64,000 nucleotides of DNA from positions 107,617-171,616 of the forward strand of contig JAEZCE010000045.1 of NCBI GenBank assembly GCA_023429995.1. The letters run 5' to 3'. The number at the start of each line of letters is the position of its first letter. Within the stretch, counting starts at the first letter, position 1. The notes below the pieces were generated by a model. That model was not told where the DNA came from and did not search any database. It worked only from the letters and a program-made list of their open reading frames with translations. This document shows, piece after piece, positions 24,861-32,901 of this stretch. The translations under genes were made by a program, and so were the position numbers. This DNA comes from Bacillota bacterium (GTDB lineage Bacteria; Bacillota; UBA4882; UBA8346).

Positions 24861-26724
24861 GGAGGATTTAATTCAACTTCGCGAAAGCTGTAAACGGTCA
24901 ATTGCAGGGGAAAAAGGAAGAATATTGGTCTGCGCCGGTACCGGTTGCGTAGCCAGCGGTTCTTTGGAGATTTACGAAGAATTACGAAAGTTAATGGTTG
25001 AAAAGGGTATAGCTTGTTCTGTAGAGCTAGCTGAAGAATCCGACCAAAAAACGATAGGTCTGAAGAAAAGCGGTTGCCATGGATTTTGTGAAATGGGGCC
25101 GCTGGTCCGGATCGAGCCTCAGGGCTATCTTTATACCAGAGTGCATCCTGACGATTGCCTAGAAATCATCGAAAAGACAATTGTCGAAGGGAAATTAATT
25201 GAACGATTGGTCTATCAAAAAAGTGGCCAAGTGTACCCCAAACAAGCGGATATCCCTTTTTATAAAAAACAAACCCGAGTGGTTTTGGAACATTGCGGTC
25301 ATATCGACGCCACTTCGCTAAAAGAATACCTGGGTATCGGGGGATACCAAGCCCTTGAAAACGCATTATTTGAAATCGATGCCGAGACAATTGTCGATCA
25401 AATTACCCAATCCAATTTGCGTGGAAGAGGTGGTGGAGGATTCCCCGCGGGGAAAAAATGGTCTCAGGTCCGTCGCCAAAAGGCTGGGCCCAAATATATC
25501 GTATGTAATGGTGACGAAGGCGATCCTGGCGCCTTTATGGACAGAAGCATTATGGAAGGAGATCCCCACCGGATGTTGGAAGGGATGATGATTGCCGGAA
25601 TAGCATGTGGCGCCACAGAGGGCTATATATATGTGCGCGCCGAATATCCAATGGCAGTCAGCAGGCTGAAAAATGCGATTGCGGAGGCGACCAAGTTTGG
25701 ACTCCTCGGTGAAAATATTTTAGGATCGGGTTTTAATTTTCAAATTCATATCAACCGGGGCGCCGGAGCATTTGTTTGCGGCGAAGGAAGTGCGCTGACG
25801 GCTTCGATTGAAGGCAAACGAGGAATGCCCAGGGTCAAGCCGCCGCGTACCGTCGAACAAGGCTTGTTTGGGAAACCGACCGTACTGAATAATGTAGAGA
25901 CCTATGCCAATGTCCCCGGGATAATCTTAAGAGGCGCTTCGTGGTATAAAAGTATGGGCCCGGAAAACAGCCCTGGAACAAAGGCTTTTGCTCTCACCGG
26001 GAATATTGAAAATACAGGCTTAATTGAAGTTCCGATGGGGACTACACTCCGTGAAGTCATTTTCGATGTTGGTGGCGGTATGAGGGGCGGCGCGGAATTT
26101 AAAGCGGTCCAGATCGGCGGCCCCTCCGGGGGATGCCTTACGAAAGAACACTTGGATCTGCCTTTGGATTTCGATTCATTGAAGAAAGTAGGAGCCATGA
26201 TCGGATCCGGCGGTTTGGTGGTCATGGATAGCAATACCTGTATGGTTGAAGTAGCGCGCTTTTTTATGAATTTCACTCAGAAAGAATCTTGCGGTAAATG
26301 CGTGCCTTGCCGTGAAGGCACCAAGCGGATGTTAGAAATTTTAGAACGAATTGTCGCCGGTCAGGGACGCGATGGTGATATCGAATTGTTGCTGGATTTA
26401 GCCGACACCATCACCGCGACGGCCCTTTGCGGGCTGGGAAAAACGGCGGCTTTGCCTGTAGTAAGCACCATTAAAAGTTTCCGCGATGAATATGAGGCTC
26501 ATATCTACGAAAAGAAATGCCCTGCTGGTAATTGTCAAAAATTAAAGCGAATCACCATTGATCCGGTCATTTGCAAGGGCTGTTCAAAATGTGCCAAGAC
26601 ATGTCCCGTAGGGGCGATTTCCGGTAAAATTAAAGATCCTTTTATGATTGATGCCCAAAAATGTATAAAGTGTGAAGCTTGCATCGGGACATGCAGTTTT
26701 CATGCAATAAAAGAGGAGCGATAA
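24847..26724 (+). CDS. hydB: Bifurcating [FeFe] hydrogenase NuoF-like flavin subunit HydB (module 2)
   Basis: 625 aa, exactly the length of HydB1, and collinear in all domains: N-terminal [2Fe-2S] (CAGTGC, GCHGFCEMGP), FMN/NAD site LRGRGGGGFPAGKKW and GDEGDPGAFMDR, SCGKCVPCREG, and two C-terminal 4Fe-4S motifs. The last motif reads CIKCEACIGTCSFHA, with the residue after the third spacing Ser instead of Pro, but all four cysteines remain. One visible difference from HydB1 is GEGSAL in place of GEETAL in the flavin/nucleotide region. Role as for HydB1; a different redox set-point or partner is possible but not shown. Confidence 0.92.
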   Translation: MLKSREDLIQLRESCKRSIAGEKGRILVCAGTGCVASGSLEIYEELRKLMVEKGIACSVELAEESDQKTIGLKKSGCHGFCEMGPLVRIEPQGYLYTRVHPDDCLEIIEKTIVEGKLIERLVYQKSGQVYPKQADIPFYKKQTRVVLEHCGHIDATSLKEYLGIGGYQALENALFEIDAETIVDQITQSNLRGRGGGGFPAGKKWSQVRRQKAGPKYIVCNGDEGDPGAFMDRSIMEGDPHRMLEGMMIAGIACGATEGYIYVRAEYPMAVSRLKNAIAEATKFGLLGENILGSGFNFQIHINRGAGAFVCGEGSALTASIEGKRGMPRVKPPRTVEQGLFGKPTVLNNVETYANVPGIILRGASWYKSMGPENSPGTKAFALTGNIENTGLIEVPMGTTLREVIFDVGGGMRGGAEFKAVQIGGPSGGCLTKEHLDLPLDFDSLKKVGAMIGSGGLVVMDSNTCMVEVARFFMNFTQKESCGKCVPCREGTKRMLEILERIVAGQGRDGDIELLLDLADTITATALCGLGKTAALPVVSTIKSFRDEYEAHIYEKKCPAGNCQKLKRITIDPVICKGCSKCAKTCPVGAISGKIKDPFMIDAQKCIKCEACIGTCSFHAIKEER

Positions 26725-26727
26725 ATC

Positions 26728-28434
26728 ATGGGGAAAAAAGAATCAATGGTAATTGACGGAATAACCGTTGAAATCAATGGTGAAAAAAATTTGTTGGAAT
26801 TAATCCGCAAGGCCGGAATCGAGCTCCCCACTTTTTGCTATTATTCGGAATTATCCATATATGGCGCTTGCCGCATGTGTATTGTGGAAAACAAATGGGG
26901 CGGTATAGAAACCGCCTGTTCAACACCACCTCGGGGAGGAATGGAAATTCGCACCAATACCGAGCAGATCCGCAAACACCGTAAAATGAACCTGGAATTG
27001 CTATTAGCCAATCACTGCCGGGACTGTACCACATGCGCAAAAAACGGTAACTGTAAACTGCAAGAGCTGGCCCTTCGTTATGGTATCGACAGGGTCCGCT
27101 TTGAAAATACCGCCGAGAAACCGCAGATCGACGATTCTTCTTTATGCATTACCCGTGATAGCAATAAGTGCATTCTCTGCGGCGACTGCGTGCGGGTGTG
27201 TTCAGAGGTGCAAAATGTGGGCGCCATTGATTTTGCATATCGCGGTTCGAAAATGTCAATCAGCACTATCTTTAATCAACCAATCGCCCAGTCGGACTGT
27301 GTCGGCTGCGGACAATGCTCGGCAGTCTGTCCTACCGGCGCTATAGTTGTCAAAAGTGACCGGGATCGGGTATGGCGCGAACTGCACAACAAAAATACTA
27401 AAGTAATCGCTCAAATTGCCCCGGCGGTAAGAGTTGCGATTAATAAAGAATTTGGATTAAGCGACAAAGAAAACGCCATGGGCAGAATCGTGGCAGCTCT
27501 TCGCAGAATGGGTTTTGATAGTATTTTTGATACTTCGACAGGCGCTGACTTAACTGTGCTGGAAGAAGCGGCAGAATTCATGAAAAGGCTGGATGAAGGA
27601 GAAAATCTTCCTTTATTTACTTCCTGCTGCCCAGCGTGGGTTAATTATTGTGAAAAAAATTATCCGGAATTGCTTTCTCACATTTCGACCTGCCGATCGC
27701 CCATGCAAATGTTCGGTTCTGTGATTAAGGAACAGTTTAAGACTTCCGGCAAGAAAATCGTTCATGTGGCGATAATGCCTTGTACGGCCAAGAAATTTGA
27801 AGCGGCCCGGGATGAGTTCAAGATTGATGGAGTTTCAATGGTTGATTATGTGGTCACTACCCAAGAACTCATCAAGATGATCAAAGAAGCCGGCATTGTT
27901 TTTGCGGATTTGGAACCGGAAGCAGTCGATATGCCTTTTGGGAGTATGACCGGGGCAGGCGTCATTTTCGGCGTTACCGGAGGGGTTACTGAAGCTGTAA
28001 TCCGCCGGATTGCTACGGATAAATCCCCTGGGACCTTAAGTTCAATATCATTCAGCGGGGTGCGTGGCATGGAAGGGATTAAGGAGGCGACTATCGCCTA
28101 TGGCGAAAGGGAATTAAAGATTGCCGTTGTCAGTGGACTCAAAAATGCCGACGATTTACTTCGAAGTATTAAAGCAGGCCAACATTACGACTTTGTAGAA
28201 GTGATGGCTTGTCCCGGCGGCTGTATTAGCGGGGCTGGCCAACCGTTTACGTCATTGAAAGGAAGAGAGAATCGCGGTAAGGGACTTTATTCTGCCGATA
28301 AATTATGTAGTATTAAACGTTCGGAAGAAAACCCCCTAATGATGACCTTGTATAAAGGTTTACTCAAAGGGAAGATTCATGAGTTGCTGCATGTCGATTA
28401 TCAGCGAGGGGAAGTAGAGGGAACCAATGATTGA
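26728..28434 (+). CDS. hydA: Bifurcating [FeFe] hydrogenase catalytic subunit HydA (module 2)
   Basis: 568 aa, a group A [FeFe] hydrogenase with the N-terminal [2Fe-2S] domain, the HCRDCTTCAKNGNC His/Cys cluster, two 4Fe-4S motifs, and canonical H-cluster motifs TSCCPAWV, MPCTAKK and MACPGGCISGAGQP. It lacks the C-terminal ferredoxin tail of HydA1; instead the homologous domain is encoded by the next gene, which overlaps its last 8 nt. All catalytic residues appear intact, so both modules should be functional. Confidence 0.93.
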   Translation: MGKKESMVIDGITVEINGEKNLLELIRKAGIELPTFCYYSELSIYGACRMCIVENKWGGIETACSTPPRGGMEIRTNTEQIRKHRKMNLELLLANHCRDCTTCAKNGNCKLQELALRYGIDRVRFENTAEKPQIDDSSLCITRDSNKCILCGDCVRVCSEVQNVGAIDFAYRGSKMSISTIFNQPIAQSDCVGCGQCSAVCPTGAIVVKSDRDRVWRELHNKNTKVIAQIAPAVRVAINKEFGLSDKENAMGRIVAALRRMGFDSIFDTSTGADLTVLEEAAEFMKRLDEGENLPLFTSCCPAWVNYCEKNYPELLSHISTCRSPMQMFGSVIKEQFKTSGKKIVHVAIMPCTAKKFEAARDEFKIDGVSMVDYVVTTQELIKMIKEAGIVFADLEPEAVDMPFGSMTGAGVIFGVTGGVTEAVIRRIATDKSPGTLSSISFSGVRGMEGIKEATIAYGERELKIAVVSGLKNADDLLRSIKAGQHYDFVEVMACPGGCISGAGQPFTSLKGRENRGKGLYSADKLCSIKRSEENPLMMTLYKGLLKGKIHELLHVDYQRGEVEGTND

Positions 28435-28672
28435 ATTGCAAATCTGTATTGGAAGTTCTTGCCATTTAAAAGGTTCATATAATATTATCAACATTTTTCA
28501 ACAATTGATTGAGGAATATTCAATCCATGATCAAGTCGATTTACAGGCTTCATTTTGTATGAAACATTGTCAGGATAACGTTTCAATCACTTTAGACGGT
28601 CAATATTATAGCATATCGCCGGAAACAGCAAAACAATTTTTTAAAGAAACTGTGATGGCTAAGATAAAGTAA
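28427..28672 (+). CDS. Thioredoxin-like [2Fe-2S] ferredoxin after hydA2
   Basis: 81 aa with CIGSSCHLKGS and CMKHCQD ligands, the same family as the genes at 10991 and 32635. It begins inside the 3' end of hydA2 (8-nt overlap), so it is translationally coupled. Its counterpart in module 1 is fused to HydA1, which supports a role as a dedicated electron carrier of this hydrogenase rather than of the PAS protein. Confidence 0.85.
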   Translation: MIELQICIGSSCHLKGSYNIINIFQQLIEEYSIHDQVDLQASFCMKHCQDNVSITLDGQYYSISPETAKQFFKETVMAKIK

Positions 28673-28687
28673 TAAGAAATTGAATAA

Positions 28688-28720
28688 AAAGAAAGGCCCT
28701 TTTTACGAGGCCTTTCTTTT
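28688..28720. terminator. Bidirectional intrinsic terminator
   Basis: AAAGAAAGGCC / GGCCTTTCTTT stem around a 10-nt loop, with T-rich flanks on both strands. It separates the hydCBA2 operon from the convergent nfnBA genes. Confidence 0.88.
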
Positions 28721-28761
28721 ATTATGCACAAATAATCAATAGTATTTTTATATTGTCTCGG

Positions 28762-30168
28762 TTATTTTTTCCTAGAGGAAGTGAGATGCTGGTCGATAGC
28801 TGCCGCTGCATTCTTTCCTGCCCCCATGGCTGAGATAACAGTGGCCGCTCCGGTTACTGCATCGCCACCGGCATAGACCCCATCCTTATTGGTAGCCATC
28901 GTATTCTCATTGACGATAACGCCGCCCCATTTTTGAGTGGCAAGCCCCGGTGTACTCTGCCTGATTAGCGGGTTGGGGGATTGGCCGATAGCAACAACGA
29001 CTGTGTCTATTTCCAGAATGTGCTCGGATCCTTCTTTTGGAACAGGGCTGCGACGTCCGCTCTTATCGGGGGCGCCCAGTTCCATGTCGATACATTCCAG
29101 ACCGGTAACCCAACCTTCTTCCCCGATAATTCGGGTGGGATAGGTAAGAAAGTGAAAAATAATTCCTTCCTCTTGAGCATGATGGGTTTCTTCTTTGCGG
29201 GCTGGTAATTCTTCTTTGCCGCGACGGTAGATAATGTAGACATTATAGGCCCCTAAACGTTTGGCAGTTCGGGCTGCATCCATCGCCACATTACCGCCGC
29301 CGATTACGGCGACTTTTTTGCCCACAAAAATTGGGGTAGGCGCCTCTTTATCGTACGCTTTCATGAGGTTGCTGCGGGTCAAGAATTCATTAGCGGAATA
29401 AACGCCGTTTAAATTTTCCCCTGGGATTCCCATGAATTTCGGTAACCCGGCGCCTGATCCGATGAATACCGCCTGAAAACCGTCAGCCAATAATTCATCG
29501 ATTGTGATGGATTTTCCCACAATGACATTGGGGATGATCGTAACACCTAAAGTATTAAGTTTGGCAATTTCCTTCTTAACCAAGGCTTTCGGTAAACGGA
29601 ATTCCGGGATACCGTACATCAATACGCCGCCTGGTTCATGCAAAGCTTCATATATCGTAACTTCATAACCTTTCCGGGCCAACTCTCCGGCACAAGTGAG
29701 ACCTGCGGGACCGGAACCAATAACCGCAACCTTGGAACCTTCCGGTTTGGCTTTGGTTTTGGCAATGGATTGATTTAACGCCGAATCCTTCATCGCATGA
29801 TCTGCCACGAATCTTTCCAGCCTTCCGATGGCCACCGGCTCACCTTTGATTCCTTTAATGCATTGTCCTTCACACTGGTTCTCCTGGGGACAGACCCGTC
29901 CGCAGATAGCCGGAAGGGCGTTTTGTGTAAATAAAGTCTCATATGCTTCTCCAAAATCGCCGGTAGCGACTTTATGAATAAATTCGGGTATCGGAACTCC
30001 CACCGGACATCCGGAAACGCATTTGGCATTTTTGCAATTCAGACAACGTTTGGCTTCGGCAAGGGCCTGGTCTGGAGTATAGCCGAGGGCGACCTCTGTA
30101 AAATTTTTATTTCGAACCTGCGGGTCTTGTTCCGCCATTTTTACTTTTTCGTTCGCTATATTGGGCAT
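28762..30168 (-). CDS. nfnB: NADH-dependent reduced ferredoxin:NADP+ oxidoreductase subunit B (NfnB; GltD-like)
   Basis: About 468 aa, homologous to the glutamate synthase small subunit. N-terminal cysteines CLNCKNAKCVSGCPVGV and CGRVCPQENQCEGQC bind two 4Fe-4S clusters; GSGPAGLTCAGELARKG is the FAD site and GGGNVAMDAARTAKRLG the NADPH site. With NfnA beside it on the same strand (2-nt gap), it is better called NfnB than GltD, since no glutamate synthase large subunit is present. Start 30168 (MPNIANEKV) is preferred to 30198, which would overlap nfnA. The complex interconverts NADH, NADPH and reduced ferredoxin by bifurcation, complementing the hydrogenases. Confidence 0.88.
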   Translation of the reverse strand: MPNIANEKVKMAEQDPQVRNKNFTEVALGYTPDQALAEAKRCLNCKNAKCVSGCPVGVPIPEFIHKVATGDFGEAYETLFTQNALPAICGRVCPQENQCEGQCIKGIKGEPVAIGRLERFVADHAMKDSALNQSIAKTKAKPEGSKVAVIGSGPAGLTCAGELARKGYEVTIYEALHEPGGVLMYGIPEFRLPKALVKKEIAKLNTLGVTIIPNVIVGKSITIDELLADGFQAVFIGSGAGLPKFMGIPGENLNGVYSANEFLTRSNLMKAYDKEAPTPIFVGKKVAVIGGGNVAMDAARTAKRLGAYNVYIIYRRGKEELPARKEETHHAQEEGIIFHFLTYPTRIIGEEGWVTGLECIDMELGAPDKSGRRSPVPKEGSEHILEIDTVVVAIGQSPNPLIRQSTPGLATQKWGGVIVNENTMATNKDGVYAGGDAVTGAATVISAMGAGKNAAAAIDQHLTSSRKK

Positions 30169-30170
30169 GG

Positions 30171-31010
30171 TTATTTGTTCTCCAATCCAATGCGGCATCT
30201 GTGATTTTCTTCATATTGCCGTTCATTGTTTTTATACATGGCTTGACGGCGCATGCATTCATCAAAGTCGACCAAAAAACCGTCGAAATCCGGACCATCA
30301 ACACAGGCGAATTTGATTTCGCTTCCTATGGTGACCCGGCAACCGCCGCACATGCCGGTACCATCGATCATAATTGGATTTAAAGAAACCACGGTCGGAA
30401 GATTCAGTTTTTTGGTTTGAGCGACAACTGCGCGCATCATTGGTAGGGGCCCAATGGCAATGACTTTATCATAGCGTTTGGCTTCTATCATTTTTAAAAG
30501 CCCATCGACCACAGTGCCTTTCATTCCATAGCTGCCATCATCAGTGGCAACAGTAAGTCTATGGGTAAAAACTTTAAATTCATTTTCCAAAATTACTAGT
30601 TCAGCGGTACGGCCTCCTAAAATTGCATCAACCTCGGAGCCTTTCGCGGCTAAATTTTTTAACTGCGGAAAGAGCGGAGCTGCCCCGACACCACCTCCGA
30701 TTCCTAAAACTTTGTCACAATTCTCTGATTCTGCGGGCATGCCCAATGGACCGGCAACATCTTGCAGGGAATCCCCTACATTTTTGGCGCTGAGAAGTTT
30801 GGTGGAAAAACCCAGTTCCTGATATATTAAGGTTATTTTGTTTTCTGCCCGGTTGAAATCGGCTATGGTAAGCGGGATTCTTTCCCCGTCTGCATCAACC
30901 CGGACGACTACGAATTGGCCGGGTTCACATTTGCGGGCAATATAGGGGGCTTCAACTTCAATTAACACCACAACCGAATTTAACCTGCGCTTGGTAACTA
31001 TTTTATACAT
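30171..31010 (-). CDS. nfnA: NADH-dependent reduced ferredoxin:NADP+ oxidoreductase subunit A (NfnA)
   Basis: About 279 aa from ATG 31010, set by AAGGAGG; the longer frame to 31061 lacks a site. It has a ferredoxin-NADP reductase-like FAD domain (RIPLTIADFN), a nucleotide domain (GIGGGVGAAPLFPQLK) and a C-terminal [2Fe-2S] motif (DGTGMCGGCRVTIG...CVDGPDFDG), the DHOD beta-type layout of NfnA. It is transcribed ahead of nfnB. No Rex-type palindrome is visible in its short leader. Confidence 0.9.
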   Translation of the reverse strand: MYKIVTKRRLNSVVVLIEVEAPYIARKCEPGQFVVVRVDADGERIPLTIADFNRAENKITLIYQELGFSTKLLSAKNVGDSLQDVAGPLGMPAESENCDKVLGIGGGVGAAPLFPQLKNLAAKGSEVDAILGGRTAELVILENEFKVFTHRLTVATDDGSYGMKGTVVDGLLKMIEAKRYDKVIAIGPLPMMRAVVAQTKKLNLPTVVSLNPIMIDGTGMCGGCRVTIGSEIKFACVDGPDFDGFLVDFDECMRRQAMYKNNERQYEENHRCRIGLENK

Positions 31011-31037
31011 CCTTAAAGTCCTCCTTAAGAAAAAAAG

Positions 31038-31147
31038 GGCTGTCTGAAAATCATCTTTCATGAGTGGCTAAACAATATATAACCTTATGGCAGTTGGAAG
31101 GGGAGTTATATATTGATGGCTTCATGATTGAAGTTTTGTAGACAGCC
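31038..31147. repeat. 110-bp imperfect inverted repeat with T runs at both ends
   Basis: The ends GGCTGTCT (31038) and AGACAGCC (to 31147) are complementary. Inside, CAATATATAAC pairs with GTTATATATTG, and CATGA with TCATG, so most of the segment folds into one long hairpin. T runs follow the stem on both strands. It lies between the alcohol dehydrogenase and nfnA, both on the minus strand, where it could terminate the former. The form fits a small MITE-like element reused as a terminator; no target duplication was confirmed. Confidence 0.6.
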
Positions 31148-31169
31148 GCTTTTTTATGATATGCTCCGA

Positions 31170-32339
31170 TTAAAAGTTAATCGGATTTCCGTAATATGCG
31201 CATTCCAAAACCTTTTTCAGTTCTACCTTATTGCTTGGTCTGGGATTGCTTCCCGTACAAGGATCAAGAGCGGCGTTTTCAGCAATAAAGTCGACGGTCT
31301 TTTTAAACAAATCTTCAGAAACTCCATGTTCCTTGAGGGTAGCGGCTATATTCAATTTTCGGTTCAGTCCGGAAACGGCCTCAATCAATGAATTAACCAA
31401 TTGTTTGTCGGTTGCTCCGGATAAGCCAACTCTCTTTGCAATTTGAGCATACTCTTTCATACTGCTTTTTGAATTATAACGGATGACATAGGGCAATAAA
31501 ATGGCATTACAACAACCATGGGGAATCTCAAACTGAGCTCCGATTTTATGGGCCAAGCTATGGGTAATTCCAAGCAAGGCATTACTGAAAGCCATTCCAG
31601 CTAGACACTGGGCAATATGCATTTTACCGCGGGCTTCTTCTTCTCCGGTAAAAGAATCAATTAAATAGTCAAAACACATGGAGATGGCCTCTAATGCCAA
31701 AGGATCGGAAAAAGGCGAACGGGCCGAGGCTACATAAGCTTCAATGGCATGAGTTAAAGCATCCATCCCGGTGTGAGCGACCAGCTTCGGCGGCATCGTA
31801 ATGGGGATGCTGGTATCCAAAATGGCGATGTCCGGTGTAATTTCAAAGTCCGCCAATGGATATTTAATTTTGGTCGAGTAATCGGTAATGACAGAAAAAG
31901 CGGTTACTTCGGTAGCAGTTCCGCTGGTGGAGGGGATTGCCACAAAAATGGCTTTTTTCCGTAATACCGGCATTGAGAAGGGAGTTTTAATATCTTCAAA
32001 AGTTAAATGGGGGTATTCATAAAATACCCACATCGCTTTGGCGGCATCAATTGGGGAGCCGCCACCGATGGATACAATGACATCAGGCTGAAATTCCTGC
32101 ATGGCTTTAGCTCCTGCCATTACAGTTTCCACAGAAGGATCCGGTTCGACTCCGGCAAAGGTTTTAACCTGCATGCCGGCTTTACTTAAGATTTCTTCCA
32201 AGCGAGCCAAAAAACCAAATTTTTGCATGGAAGTACCGCCGGTAACAATCATCGCCCGGTGATGGCCTTTTAAATTTTTTAATTCATCCATAGCGTTTTT
32301 TCCGAAATAAAGATCGCGCGGGAGCGTAAATCGAGCCAT
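31170..32339 (-). CDS. Iron-containing alcohol dehydrogenase
   Basis: About 389 aa of the group III Fe-ADH family, close in pattern to the C-terminal half of AdhE in this window (both share VEPDPSVETVM and the GGGSxIDAAK nucleotide motif). Metal ligands lie in HTGMDALTHAIEAY and ITHSLAHKIGAQFEIPHG. ATG 32339 follows GAGGTGG. A Rex operator overlaps its promoter at 32428-32455. It probably reduces acetaldehyde or butyraldehyde to alcohol with NAD(P)H; exact substrate unknown. Confidence 0.9.
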   Translation of the reverse strand: MARFTLPRDLYFGKNAMDELKNLKGHHRAMIVTGGTSMQKFGFLARLEEILSKAGMQVKTFAGVEPDPSVETVMAGAKAMQEFQPDVIVSIGGGSPIDAAKAMWVFYEYPHLTFEDIKTPFSMPVLRKKAIFVAIPSTSGTATEVTAFSVITDYSTKIKYPLADFEITPDIAILDTSIPITMPPKLVAHTGMDALTHAIEAYVASARSPFSDPLALEAISMCFDYLIDSFTGEEEARGKMHIAQCLAGMAFSNALLGITHSLAHKIGAQFEIPHGCCNAILLPYVIRYNSKSSMKEYAQIAKRVGLSGATDKQLVNSLIEAVSGLNRKLNIAATLKEHGVSEDLFKKTVDFIAENAALDPCTGSNPRPSNKVELKKVLECAYYGNPINF

Positions 32340-32427
32340 TTGAACCACCTCACTAAAAGTTTCGTCGGATACGGGAATAGCATTTCAAATCTGCTGCTTT
32401 CCATACTTGGAACAACCGGATGGTTAT

Positions 32428-32455
32428 ATTATAAACTTTGTTAAAAAAATAACAA
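32428..32455 (-). promoter_or_regulatory. Alcohol dehydrogenase promoter with embedded Rex operator
   Basis: On the minus strand TTGTTATTTTTTTAACAA (32455-32438) overlaps a -35 (TTGTTA), with a 16-nt spacer and TATAAT at 32433-32428, the same geometry as the hydCBA2 promoter. Confidence 0.8.
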
Positions 32456-32581
32456 TCTTTGTCGGAATAGGTTGCAAAGATTAAGCAATGAAATACCGAA
32501 ACAAAGAGTTAAAAAGCATAGCGGCAGGAATAAAAATGTTCTTTACAGCAAGATTTTGGTATGTTATTCTTTTAATAAAGT

Positions 32582-32609
32582 TAGTTATTTTTTTCACAAA
32601 GTTTGTTAT
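32582..32609 (+). promoter_or_regulatory. Probable Rex-controlled promoter of PAS-hydrogenase unit 2
   Basis: TAGTTATTTTTTTCACAA (32582-32599) is a one-off Rex-type palindrome, followed by TGTTAT at the -10 position (32604-32609) using the spacing seen at 24249. The -10 is weak. A TGGAGGA ribosome site and ATG follow within 30 nt. It diverges from the alcohol dehydrogenase promoter about 130 nt away. Confidence 0.5.
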
Positions 32610-32634
32610 TTGTATGACATGAATGGAGGATTTC

Positions 32635-32901
32635 ATGACCATAACGATTTGCATAGGCAGTGGATGTCATGTCAAAGGTTCGCGCCAGATTATTACGATT
32701 TTACAAGAGTTCATTCAAAAATATCATTTGGATGCCCAGATAGAGCTTGAAGCCTGTTTTTGTCAGGAACGATGTAATGAAGGGGTTGTGATGAAAATAG
32801 GCGATGACATGGTGACCGGAGTATCGAAAGACAATATTACGGAAATCTTTCACCAAAAAATTCTGGAGGAATTAGTCCATGAACACAATCACAACCAGTA
32901 A
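32635..32901 (+). CDS. Thioredoxin-like [2Fe-2S] ferredoxin ahead of PAS-hydrogenase 2
   Basis: 88 aa; cluster ligands CIGSGCHVKGS (near residue 6) and CFCQERCNEG (near 45). ATG 32635 follows TGGAGGATTTC. It overlaps the PAS-hydrogenase gene by 23 nt. Counterpart of the gene at 10991. Confidence 0.85.
   Translation: MTITICIGSGCHVKGSRQIITILQEFIQKYHLDAQIELEACFCQERCNEGVVMKIGDDMVTGVSKDNITEIFHQKILEELVHEHNHNQ

Noticed and set aside
28762..30168. Glutamate synthase small subunit GltD
   Set aside because: No large subunit is present and an NfnA gene is immediately upstream, so NfnB is the better call.
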